Below, in pieces: positions 1 to 5,693 of a stretch of 7,907 bases of DNA. This stretch comes from Thioalkalivibrio sp. Lineage in GTDB: Bacteria; Pseudomonadota; Gammaproteobacteria; Ectothiorhodospirales; Ectothiorhodospiraceae. Position 1 is the first letter of the stretch. The number at the start of each line of letters is the position of its first letter. The stretch lies in assembly GCA_018224485.1 (NCBI GenBank), contig JAGTVE010000311.1, positions 1-7,907 on the forward strand, written 5' to 3'. The position numbers and the translations under genes were made by a program. Below the pieces are notes generated by a model. That model worked only from the letters and a program-made list of their open reading frames with translations, was not told where the DNA came from and searched no databases.

Positions 1-2
1 TA

Positions 3-248
3 ATCGCCTTTGAGGAGAACGAGCACATGCCATACGTTACGAGTGCTGAGCGCGTCGGGATTCAGAAGGGCCTGGAACAGGGTCGGCAAGAGGACGAAGC
101 TGCGATCCTATTGCGCCTGATCGCGCTGAAGTTCGGAGCGCCCACTGAAGAGGTGCGCGCACGCATCCAGGAAGCCGATGCCGATACCCTGCTGGACTGG
201 TCGGCACGCATTCTGACAGCAGAGCGAGTTGACGACATCTTTCGATGA
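3..248 (+). CDS. C-terminal part of an Rpn/DUF4351-type nuclease-transposase family protein (5' end outside window)
   Basis: The reading frame is open from position 3 to the TGA at 246-248, so the first ATG at 27 is probably internal and the gene begins outside the window. Codons just before that ATG read EENEH. The line MPYVTSAERVGIQKG followed by a Gln/Glu/Arg-rich stretch resembles the linker that ends many Rpn-type (PD-(D/E)XK) recombination-promoting nuclease or putative transposase proteins. The next roughly 45 residues (LLRLIALKFG, EEVRARIQEAD, LLDWSARIL, VDDIF) match the DUF4351 helical domain as I know it. The catalytic nuclease part is not in view, so intactness cannot be judged. 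Known relatives promote RecA-independent recombination or are mobile-element relics. It converges on the DUF3179 gene. I am fairly sure of the family and unsure of activity. Confidence 0.72.
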   Translation: MAFEENEHMPYVTSAERVGIQKGLEQGRQEDEAAILLRLIALKFGAPTEEVRARIQEADADTLLDWSARILTAERVDDIFR

Positions 249-302
249 CCGGGCCTAACGGTCATGGCGCGCCCACTACCCGATCCTGAAAGAGCACCGT
301 AG

Positions 303-328
303 GGTGGGCAAAACGAAGTGTGCCCACC
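303..328. repeat. GGTGGGCA/TGCCCACC hairpin between convergent genes
   Basis: Arms GGTGGGCA (303-310) and TGCCCACC (321-328) are perfect reverse complements around a 10-nt loop, preceded by GTA. This resembles a short dispersed intergenic palindrome that I recall from many gammaproteobacterial genomes. It lies between two convergent genes, where it could end transcription or protect 3' ends from both sides. There is no T-tract, so it is not a canonical intrinsic terminator. Confidence 0.6.
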
Positions 329-333
329 AGAGA

Positions 334-359
334 CCGCCGCGGCCGGGCGTCTGCGGCGG
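334..359 (-). terminator. GC-rich hairpin just past the DUF3179 stop
   Basis: CCGCCGC (334-340) and GCGGCGG (353-359) form a perfect 7-bp stem with a 12-nt loop. On the minus strand the stem begins 5 nt after the stop codon of the DUF3179 gene. No U-run follows, so it may only stabilise the 3' end or act as a weak terminator. Confidence 0.3.
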
Positions 360-364
360 CGGGT

Positions 365-1426
365 TCAGATGACCGCGACGACGTCCGGGTAGTAGCCCGC
401 CCAGGCGAACCAATTGGCCGGGAAGCCGTTCACGGGCTCGGTCCCGTCGATCGCGCCGCTGGCAATGCGGTCCGGAAAGGCGCCGGACAGGGTCGGCGTA
501 CGGGACATGCTGCCGCGGTAGACATAACCGATATCCAGTGCCGGGTCGTAGAGCGCGGTGTAGGTCTCGCCCCGCGCATCGGTCTCCAGGCGCCCCTCCT
601 TCCTCAGACGGTCCAGGCTGAAGGCCACCGCCCGGTCGGCCATCCGGGCACCGATGAAGATCGCCTTCGGCGCGGCGCGGTCATCGCTGTTGATCGGCGG
701 GAACATCGGCGGTTCGTTCTCCGCATAATAGCCGGAGACCGGGTTGTAGCTGCCGTACGGGTCGCGGTCGTAATCGCGGCCGAACTCGGTTGGCCTTGCC
801 ATCACCCGGGTCTCCGGGTGCAGGGCCCGCCATTGGCCCCAGGTGGTCCAGACGATGGGCCGTTCGATGAAGGCCCGACCATAGTGCGCCCCCTCGACGC
901 CCATTCCGAGCATCTGCGGGAAATAGGACAGGCTGGAGGAATCGGCGACCGTGAGGTTGCTGTTCACCAGCTTGCCGGAGACCCGGAACACCTCGGAGCC
1001 GCGCTCGATGGCGAGGATGTCGCCGACCATCGGGCAATAGGTGATGGCCACCGGCAGGCCCCCGACCTCGTCATTCACGACCTCATGCCAGACCAGGATC
1101 CGCTGGGGATAGGCCCGGACATCACCCGCGTGGACAAAGCCGAAGACGATGTCACCGTCATCGAGCCACGCATTGGCCTCGCTGGCGCTGGTGAAATCGG
1201 GATCCTCGACCCGGGGGATGTCGTCCAGCCCCACATTGGTCTGCTTCATGTCGCCGGCATAGACATCGAGTGTCAGCGGCGCGTGCCGCTGGCCGTCCAT
1301 GACCGGGAAACGGGGTTCTGCGGTGAGTGTCCGCTGCCGGGTGCTGGTGCATCCGACGATGGCCATACCGCCGAGACCGACGGCGCCGCGCAAGATCCAC
1401 CGGCGCGAAACGTTGATATCCAGCAT
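365..1426 (-). CDS. DUF3179 domain protein, predicted Tat-exported lipoprotein
   Basis: The 353-residue product starts with a twin-arginine-like signal: SRRWIL at residues 7-12, a hydrophobic stretch 14-25, and a lipobox-like IVGC ending at Cys26. This suggests Tat export and lipid anchoring. DUF3179 signatures follow: GDVRAYP (101-107), WHEVVND (113-119), ITYCP (128-132), VSGKLVNSNL (149-158), HPETRV (203-208) and a C-terminal NWFAWAGYYPDV (338-349). The family has no firmly established function. Many members carry CPxCG at the ITYCP site, while here it reads CPMVGD (131-136), so the second Cys is absent. The ATG at 1426 is chosen because AGGAGG sits 8 nt upstream and the signal peptide starts directly after it. 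The gene stands alone on its strand in this window and converges on the fragment at the left edge. Confidence 0.88.
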   Translation of the reverse strand: MLDINVSRRWILRGAVGLGGMAIVGCTSTRQRTLTAEPRFPVMDGQRHAPLTLDVYAGDMKQTNVGLDDIPRVEDPDFTSASEANAWLDDGDIVFGFVHAGDVRAYPQRILVWHEVVNDEVGGLPVAITYCPMVGDILAIERGSEVFRVSGKLVNSNLTVADSSSLSYFPQMLGMGVEGAHYGRAFIERPIVWTTWGQWRALHPETRVMARPTEFGRDYDRDPYGSYNPVSGYYAENEPPMFPPINSDDRAAPKAIFIGARMADRAVAFSLDRLRKEGRLETDARGETYTALYDPALDIGYVYRGSMSRTPTLSGAFPDRIASGAIDGTEPVNGFPANWFAWAGYYPDVVAVI

Positions 1427-1434
1427 CTCTGCAT

Positions 1435-1440
1435 CCTCCT
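1435..1440 (-). promoter_or_regulatory. Ribosome binding site of the DUF3179 gene
   Basis: On the minus strand this reads AGGAGG, 8 nt before the ATG at 1426. It is a full-strength Shine-Dalgarno sequence and fixes the start. Confidence 0.8.
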
Positions 1441-1454
1441 GCCGTTTGTTCTCT

Positions 1455-1486
1455 GATGAAGCCGTTCGCTGACGAAGCCGTCCGCT
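1455..1486. repeat. 16-bp tandem repeat, two copies
   Basis: GATGAAGCCGTTCGCT (1455-1470) is followed directly by GACGAAGCCGTCCGCT (1471-1486), with 14 of 16 positions identical. A third, degenerate unit beginning GACGGGGTCG follows. On the minus strand the array ends 28 nt upstream of the DUF3179 start, in its probable leader or promoter. Confidence 0.7.
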
Positions 1487-1723
1487 GACGGGGTCGTATC
1501 GACGCCATGTTCCCGTTGCAACGTCTTCCGGTGTCCGCCCGCCGGCACGACCGGTCGCGTCGAGTCATGCGCACGCCTTCGAGTCTCTGGTGTCCGTCTC
1601 CGGGGCCGGTAATTCCCCGCCACGGATGTTGACGGCTTATAAGGAGTAAAGCATTCGGCTTGCGGGGGAACCCTACGCAGTAACACGTAGCGGGGCGGGG
1701 CAGGGGGCTGGCCCCCTCCCGAT

Positions 1724-1762
1724 CCCTCCCCCCGCATGCCGGGAGGGGGGGGTTATTTTTTT
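1724..1762 (+). terminator. Strong intrinsic-terminator-like hairpin with T-tract, no upstream + strand gene
   Basis: CCCTCCC (1724-1730) pairs with GGGAGGG (1741-1747) around a C-rich loop containing GCATGC. More G residues follow, then TTATTTTTTT (1753-1762). A GGGGGC/GCCCCC hairpin lies just before it at 1703-1716. The stem with its U-run is oriented to end + strand transcription, yet no + strand gene precedes it in the 300 nt upstream and the flanking gene there is on the other strand. The stem resembles the REP-like palindromes at 4939-4964 and 5025-5050. It could end a small RNA, attenuate the GH100 transcript, or be a repeat that happens to precede a T-tract. Confidence 0.6.
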
Positions 1763-1970
1763 GAGGCGGTAGTGTCGCGACGGTGGTTAGGCGTTCCTAC
1801 GTAGGGTCTCCGGGGCCCCTGGATGGTTGACTGGACTCGGGTTCGCAGGGCACGCGGTCGTTCCCGGGGCGTTCATGCAGCCGGCTCGGTGCTGGCGGGC
1901 AAGTCTGGACGGGGCCGCCGGTGGTCGTTTTGGCAGGAAAGACGCCGGTTTGCAGAGGACACATGGGACG

Positions 1971-3392
1971 ATGACGCAAGCGATTTACGACAATGCGTGG
2001 CGACTTCTGGATGCATCGGTGATCCATCTCGAAGGCCGCCCCGTCGGGACCGTTGCCGCACGCGACACCATCGTCCAGGAGATCAACTACGATCAGGTCT
2101 TCACCCGGGACTTCGCCGTCTCGGCCTTCGCCTACCTGCTCGCCGGGCGACCGGAGATCGTCGCCAACTTCCTGCTGCAGATGGTGCGATTGCAACGCAC
2201 CGAGCGCGAATTCAACTGCTTCAAGCCGGGCGAGGGCCTGATGCCGGCGAGCTTCAAGGTGGCCACCGTCGGGGGCAAGGACCGCCTGGTGGCGGATTTC
2301 GGCGAGCACGCGATCGCACGAGTGCCGCCGGTCGATTCGGGCTTTTGGTGGCTGATGATCCTGCGCGCCTACGTGCGGACCACGGGTGACCGGGCGCTGG
2401 CCGAGCGCGACGACGTGCAGGCGGCGATCCGCATGCTGCTGGATCTCTGTCTGAACACCCGCTTCGACATGTTCCCGACCATGCTGGTACCGGACGGCTC
2501 GTTCATGATCGACCGGCGGATGGGGGTCTACGGGTATCCGATCGACGTCCAGGCGCAGTTCTTTTCCGCGCTGCAGGCGGCCCAGGGTCTGCTGCTGGAT
2601 TCCGCGGAGAATGCCCCGTACATCGAGGCCGCCGGGACACGGCAGGAGCATCTCGCCTACCACATCCGCACCTATTACTGGCTCGATCTCGAGCAGATCA
2701 ACCGCATGTACCGGTATGGGGTGGAGGAATACGGAGAGACCGCGGTGAACCAGTTCAACATCTACCCGGAGACCATCCCGCAGTGGCTCACGGACTGGCT
2801 GCCGGAAGGGGCCGGGTATTTCGCGGGTAATCTCGGGCCCGCGCGCATGGACTACCGCTACTTCGCCCAGGGCAACCTGCTCGCGGTCCTCACGGGTCTC
2901 GCCACGGAGTCGCAGTCGGCGGCCGTGGTCCGCTTGCTGCAAGAGCGCCATGACGACCTCGTCGGCGAGGTGCCGCTGAAGCTCAGCTTCCCGGCGCTGG
3001 ATGGGCAGGACTGGGCCATCCTCACCGGCATGGACCCGAAGAACCGGGCCTGGTCCTACCACAACGGGGGCAACTGGCCCGTACTGCTGTGGCTGCTGGC
3101 CGGCGTCTGCGTGCGCACCGGAGCGATGGATCTCCTGGAGTCGGCGCTGCACTCGCTGGAATTGCGCCTGGCCCGCGACGAGTGGCCGGAATACTACGAC
3201 GGTCGGCGCGGCCGGCTGATCGGTCGGCAGGCGCGCAAGTGGCAGACGTGGAGCATCGCCGGCTATCTGGTCGCGCACCAGCTCGTGCGGGACCCCGGTT
3301 GTCTCCAGCGCCTGGGCTTCGGGGGCATCGCGACCAGCGCCTCATGCGGGACCGTATCGCAGCCGGCTGGAGATGCGGCAGAAGCGCCATGA
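1971..3392 (+). CDS. Alkaline/neutral invertase, glycoside hydrolase family 100
   Basis: The 473-residue product matches GH100 cytoplasmic invertases, which hydrolyse sucrose to glucose and fructose. Recognisable blocks are YDQVFTRDF (40-48), FKPGEGLMPASFKV (84-97), PVDSGFWW (120-127), DRRMGVYGYPIDVQA (181-195), HNGGNWPVLLW (364-374) and EWPEYYDGR (404-412). Asp181 and Glu407 are the probable catalytic acid and nucleophile: their 226-residue spacing equals that of Asp188/Glu414 in the Anabaena InvA enzyme as I recall it. There is no signal peptide, so the enzyme is cytoplasmic. The frame stays open upstream to a TTG at 1827, but homology begins near the ATG at 1971, which has GAGGA 11 nt before it. 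The type II NADH dehydrogenase gene follows 50 nt downstream on the same strand. The last 20 or so residues look like a non-conserved tail. Confidence 0.93.
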   Translation: MTQAIYDNAWRLLDASVIHLEGRPVGTVAARDTIVQEINYDQVFTRDFAVSAFAYLLAGRPEIVANFLLQMVRLQRTEREFNCFKPGEGLMPASFKVATVGGKDRLVADFGEHAIARVPPVDSGFWWLMILRAYVRTTGDRALAERDDVQAAIRMLLDLCLNTRFDMFPTMLVPDGSFMIDRRMGVYGYPIDVQAQFFSALQAAQGLLLDSAENAPYIEAAGTRQEHLAYHIRTYYWLDLEQINRMYRYGVEEYGETAVNQFNIYPETIPQWLTDWLPEGAGYFAGNLGPARMDYRYFAQGNLLAVLTGLATESQSAAVVRLLQERHDDLVGEVPLKLSFPALDGQDWAILTGMDPKNRAWSYHNGGNWPVLLWLLAGVCVRTGAMDLLESALHSLELRLARDEWPEYYDGRRGRLIGRQARKWQTWSIAGYLVAHQLVRDPGCLQRLGFGGIATSASCGTVSQPAGDAAEAP

Positions 3393-3432
3393 CGGCCATG
3401 ACCCGCGGCGGTCCGCCGGCGAAGGATTCAGT

Positions 3433-3437
3433 GGAGG
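3433..3437 (+). promoter_or_regulatory. Ribosome binding site of ndh
   Basis: GGAGG lies 5 nt before the ATG at 3443. It supports that start over the in-frame ATG at 3389, which would overlap the invertase stop codon as ATGA and add 18 residues before the FAD-binding fold. Confidence 0.75.
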
Positions 3438-3442
3438 TCGAC

Positions 3443-4741
3443 ATGAATGACGGCACCGGACAGAGGGAGCAGGAGAGACCTCGGGTAGTGATACTGGGCG
3501 CCGGCTTCGCCGGGCTGAGCGCGGCGCTCGCACTGGCGCGTGAGCCGGTCGACGTGGTGATCGTGGACCGCCAGAACTATCACCTCTTCCAGCCCTTGCT
3601 CTACCAGGTGGCCACCGCGGCGCTGTCGCCGGCCGACATCGCGGCACCGATCCGCGGGATCGTCGGGCGGTTCGAGAACTGCAGTGTGCTGCTGGACACC
3701 ATCGACGAAATTGACCGGGAAGCGCGCGAGGTCCGGACCGCCGGCGGCCGGCGCGTCGGCTACGACCATCTGATCGTCGCGACCGGCGCCACCCACAATT
3801 ACTTCGGGAACGACCACTGGCGGGAGGTCGCGCCCGGTCTGAAGCGTATCGAGGACGCAACGGAACTGCGCCGGCGGATCCTGATGGCCTTCGAACTCGC
3901 CGAGATGGAGGAGGACCCGGACGTGCGCGACGCGCTGATGACCTTCGTCGTGGTCGGCGGCGGGCCGACCGGCGTCGAGATGGCCGGTGCGCTCGCGGAA
4001 CTTGCGCGCTACACGCTGGCCCGGGACTTCCGTCACATCAGGCCCGAGGGGACACGGGTGGTGCTGGTGGATGCAAACGACCGGCTCCTGCGCATGTTTC
4101 CCGAACGGCTCTCCGAGAATGCGGCGCAGGCGCTGACGAAGATCGGCGTTGAGCTGGTGATGAACCGTCGCGTCGACGGGATGGATCACCACTGCGTAAG
4201 CCTGGGTGACCGCAGGATCAACACGCGCACCGTCATCTGGAGCGCTGGCGTAACGGCCTCCGACGCGGGCAAGTGGCTGGGTGTCGAGACCGACCGTGCG
4301 GGCCGGGTGCCCGTCGACCCCTTTCTGCGCCTCGAGGGCGATCCGCGCGTTCACGTGATCGGCGACGTGGCCAGCCACACGAGCCCATCGGGAAAGGTGA
4401 CACCGGGGCTCGCCCCGGCGGCCAAGCAGATGGGGCGGTACGTGGCCCGCGCGATCCGGCGGCAGGCGCGCGGCAAGCCGGTTGGTGCGGCGTTTCGCTA
4501 CCGTGACTTTGGCCAGCTGGCGACGATTGGCCGGCATTCGGCCATCTGCGACTTCGGACGCTTCACGGTGTCCGGCTATCCGGGCTGGTGGCTGTGGGGA
4601 GGCGCCCACATCTATTTCCTGATCGGCTTTCGCAACCGGCTCGCGGTCGCGGCCAACTGGTTCTGGTCCTACCTGACCTTCGGTCGCGGGATTCGACTGA
4701 TCACCGGCGATATCGGCGCGAAGGGCCCGGGGCAGGGATGA
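3443..4741 (+). CDS. ndh: Type II NADH:quinone oxidoreductase (NDH-2)
   Basis: The 432-residue flavoprotein oxidises NADH and reduces membrane quinone without pumping protons. Two dinucleotide-binding folds are visible: the FAD site GAGFAG (19-24) with Asp42 at the end of strand 2, and the NADH site VGGGPTGVEMAG (171-182) with Asp210 in the matching position. Family motifs include NYHLFQPLLYQVATAALSP (45-63), VIGDVA (305-310) and APAAKQMG (324-331), which matches the quinone-site AxxxxQ pattern. The aromatic C-terminus (380-412, GYPGWWLWGGAHIYF onward) is the usual membrane-contact region. The length is typical of the family. The gene sits 50 nt downstream of the invertase on the same strand, so joint transcription is likely. 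No terminator is evident after the stop; REP-like repeats begin within 12 nt. Confidence 0.95.
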   Translation: MNDGTGQREQERPRVVILGAGFAGLSAALALAREPVDVVIVDRQNYHLFQPLLYQVATAALSPADIAAPIRGIVGRFENCSVLLDTIDEIDREAREVRTAGGRRVGYDHLIVATGATHNYFGNDHWREVAPGLKRIEDATELRRRILMAFELAEMEEDPDVRDALMTFVVVGGGPTGVEMAGALAELARYTLARDFRHIRPEGTRVVLVDANDRLLRMFPERLSENAAQALTKIGVELVMNRRVDGMDHHCVSLGDRRINTRTVIWSAGVTASDAGKWLGVETDRAGRVPVDPFLRLEGDPRVHVIGDVASHTSPSGKVTPGLAPAAKQMGRYVARAIRRQARGKPVGAAFRYRDFGQLATIGRHSAICDFGRFTVSGYPGWWLWGGAHIYFLIGFRNRLAVAANWFWSYLTFGRGIRLITGDIGAKGPGQG

Positions 4742-4752
4742 GGAGGCAAGTC

Positions 4753-4804
4753 GCCATGATCATTAGCGTGAGAGTCGTGGAATTCTCCCCTTTCCCGCTT
4801 GCGG
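4753..4804. repeat. REP-like unit, degenerate copy
   Basis: These 52 bases align without gaps to 4990-5041, with 40 of 52 positions identical by eye. Shared parts are GCCATGA, TTAGCGTGA, TTCTCCCCT and CCCGC..GCGG. A third, shorter relative of the head is at 5076-5093 (15 of 18 matching). Confidence 0.7.
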
Positions 4805-4880
4805 ACAAAGCCGCCGGGAGCGGATTTCGAACCGCCGCAGGCGGGCCCGAAGGGCGGAGGACAGGATGCCCGGAGTAACG

Positions 4881-4913
4881 GGGCCGGGGGTGAGGGCCGG
4901 GGGTGAGGGCCGG
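4881..4913. repeat. 13-bp tandem repeat, about 2.5 copies
   Basis: GGGCCGGGGGTGA occurs exactly at 4881-4893 and 4894-4906, followed by a partial copy GGGCCGG to 4913. It adjoins the REP-like palindromes and looks like replication slippage in a GC-rich flank. Confidence 0.85.
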
Positions 4914-4938
4914 ATCCGACGCCGCGCCCCCACCCCAG

Positions 4939-5093
4939 CCCTCCTCCGCACGCGGGGGAGGGAGCTTTCATCGTCTGGGGTGGCTGCGTGCCATGACAGT
5001 TAGCGTGAAAGTCACGCATTTCTCCCCTCCCCCGCAAGCGGGCGAGGGGGACGTTCATGGTCGGGGGTGGCCGGCGCCATCAGAGTTAACGTG
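4939..5093. repeat. Tandem duplication with 86-bp period, REP-like palindromes
   Basis: Unit 1 begins at 4939 and unit 2 at 5025. Each starts with a palindrome (CCCTCCTCCGCACGCGGGGG and CCCTCCCCCGCAAGCGGGCG), followed by TTCAT.GTC.GGGGTGGC and then GCCAT.A.AGTTA.CGTG. The first 69 bases of the two units agree at about 80 percent by eye, with one compensating pair of 1-nt gaps. In unit 2 the stem is CCCCT/AGGGG (5024-5028 with 5045-5049) around CCCGC/GCGGG (5031-5035 with 5038-5042). Unit 1 also holds GCGTGA/TCACGC (5003-5008 and 5012-5017). Similarity fades just before the ribosome binding site at 5099. Confidence 0.8.
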
Positions 5094-5110
5094 GTATCGA
5101 GGTTTGAGTG

Positions 5111-5635
5111 ATGGATGAACGTGTGGTGGAGTCCCTTCAGGACGCGATCGGGCAGTTCAGGGAGGGGGCGCGCCTGCAGTACGCCGAGGGTCAGCGGCTG
5201 GCGCGCAGGACCGCGCAGATCGTGCGCTGGTCCACGATCGGCATGATCCTGCTCGGCGTCGGTCTGCTGATGCTGCTGCTGACGCTCACGCAGAGCCTGT
5301 CCCTGATCACCGAGCGCATGGACGGCATGCACGGGCACACGGAGGCGATGAGCCACGAGTTCCGCAGCGTGAGCCAGGACATGAACCTGATCGTGGGCGA
5401 CATGAACCGGATATCCGGGAACATGCAGGCCATCTACGAGGAGCTCAACCTGGTCCCCACGGAGATGGACCATCTGAACGGCACGGTGGCGGGTCTGGGC
5501 GAGGACGTGGTTGCGATTTCGCAGGAGTTCCAGCGAATGAACGGGCAGCTGAACGGGATCAGCCAGTCCATGGTCCGGATGACGCAGGACACCGGCCAGA
5601 TGTCGCGGCCGATGCGGATGTTGCCATGGCCCTGA
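5111..5635 (+). CDS. Small membrane-anchored coiled-coil protein, function unknown
   Basis: I do not recognise a named family with certainty. The 174-residue product has an Arg-rich N-terminal segment (R18, R21, R29, R32, R33, R39), one membrane helix at about residues 41-61, and a C-terminal part rich in Met, Asn and Gln. The charge pattern suggests N-terminus inside and the long tail in the periplasm. Residues 70-168 follow heptad spacing without a break: one hydrophobic series is M70, F84, M91, M98, M105, L112, M119, V126, V133, F140, L147, M154, M168, and the other runs M73, M80, V87, I94, I101, I108, V115, L122, L129, I136, M143, I150, M157, M164. Only T77 and T161 are polar. The ATG at 5111 has GAGG 8 nt upstream; a GTG directly before it is the alternative start. 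It converges on the CFA synthase gene. A self-assembling envelope scaffold or sensor stalk is possible but unproven. Confidence 0.82.
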   Translation: MDERVVESLQDAIGQFREGARLQYAEGQRLARRTAQIVRWSTIGMILLGVGLLMLLLTLTQSLSLITERMDGMHGHTEAMSHEFRSVSQDMNLIVGDMNRISGNMQAIYEELNLVPTEMDHLNGTVAGLGEDVVAISQEFQRMNGQLNGISQSMVRMTQDTGQMSRPMRMLPWP

Positions 5636-5693
5636 TACGTCCGGGGTGGGATGGTGGGCCCGGCGGTCGGAGTGCTCGTCCGTACCCGAGGCG

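Larger units (their letters stand above)
1427..1970. other. Divergent intergenic region without a convincing gene
   Basis: This 544-nt spacer separates the divergent DUF3179 and GH100 genes, so it should hold promoters for both, but I find no convincing -35/-10 pair. It contains the 16-bp tandem repeat behind the DUF3179 ribosome binding site, a TTATAA at 1637-1642, a small inverted repeat CTACG/CGTAG (1673-1677 and 1686-1690), a GGGGGC/GCCCCC hairpin (1703-1708 and 1711-1716), the T-tract terminator-like element, and a 10-bp palindrome CCTACGTAGG (1796-1805). Open frames on either strand here look like chance frames in GC-rich DNA. Confidence 0.6.
4742..5110. other. Repeat-filled spacer between ndh and the coiled-coil gene
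   Basis: This 369-nt spacer is almost entirely made of short repeats: a degenerate REP-like unit (4753-4804), a 13-bp tandem array (4881-4913) and an approximately 86-bp tandem duplication (4939-5093). GAGG at 5099-5102 is the ribosome binding site of the next gene. A 40-codon frame (ATG 4756, TAA ending 4878) with AGGAGG 9 nt upstream lies inside the repeat and is not judged a real gene. No clear promoter for the downstream gene is visible. Confidence 0.7.

Noticed and set aside
320..1456. Long + strand open frame opposite the DUF3179 gene
   Set aside because: It is antisense to a clearly recognised family member. Its product is Gly/Arg/Asp/His-rich with no recognisable motif, typical of mirror frames in GC-rich DNA.
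1273..1737. Minus-strand open frame spanning the DUF3179 upstream region
   Set aside because: It overlaps the 5' part of DUF3179 in another frame and runs through the tandem repeat and hairpin DNA. There is no ribosome binding site or conserved domain that I can see.
1827..1855. TTGACT as a -35 box for the invertase gene
   Set aside because: The hexamer at the proper distance is GCACGC, which is not a plausible -10.
1827..1970. N-terminal extension of the invertase from TTG 1827
   Set aside because: The 48 extra residues lack similarity to the family, and the ATG at 1971 fits the known enzyme's numbering with a small offset.
1797..3278. 493-codon minus-strand open frame opposite the invertase
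   Set aside because: The invertase frame has diagnostic GH100 motifs and catalytic spacing. The opposite frame has none and reads as low-complexity Arg/Gln/His/Val sequence.
3428..4609. Minus-strand open frame opposite ndh
   Set aside because: It is antisense to an unmistakable NDH-2 and shows no domain signatures.
4669..5058. Minus-strand frame through the repeats encoding SPACGGGLGWG-like peptide
   Set aside because: This peptide is the usual chance translation of REP-like palindromes, not a gene.
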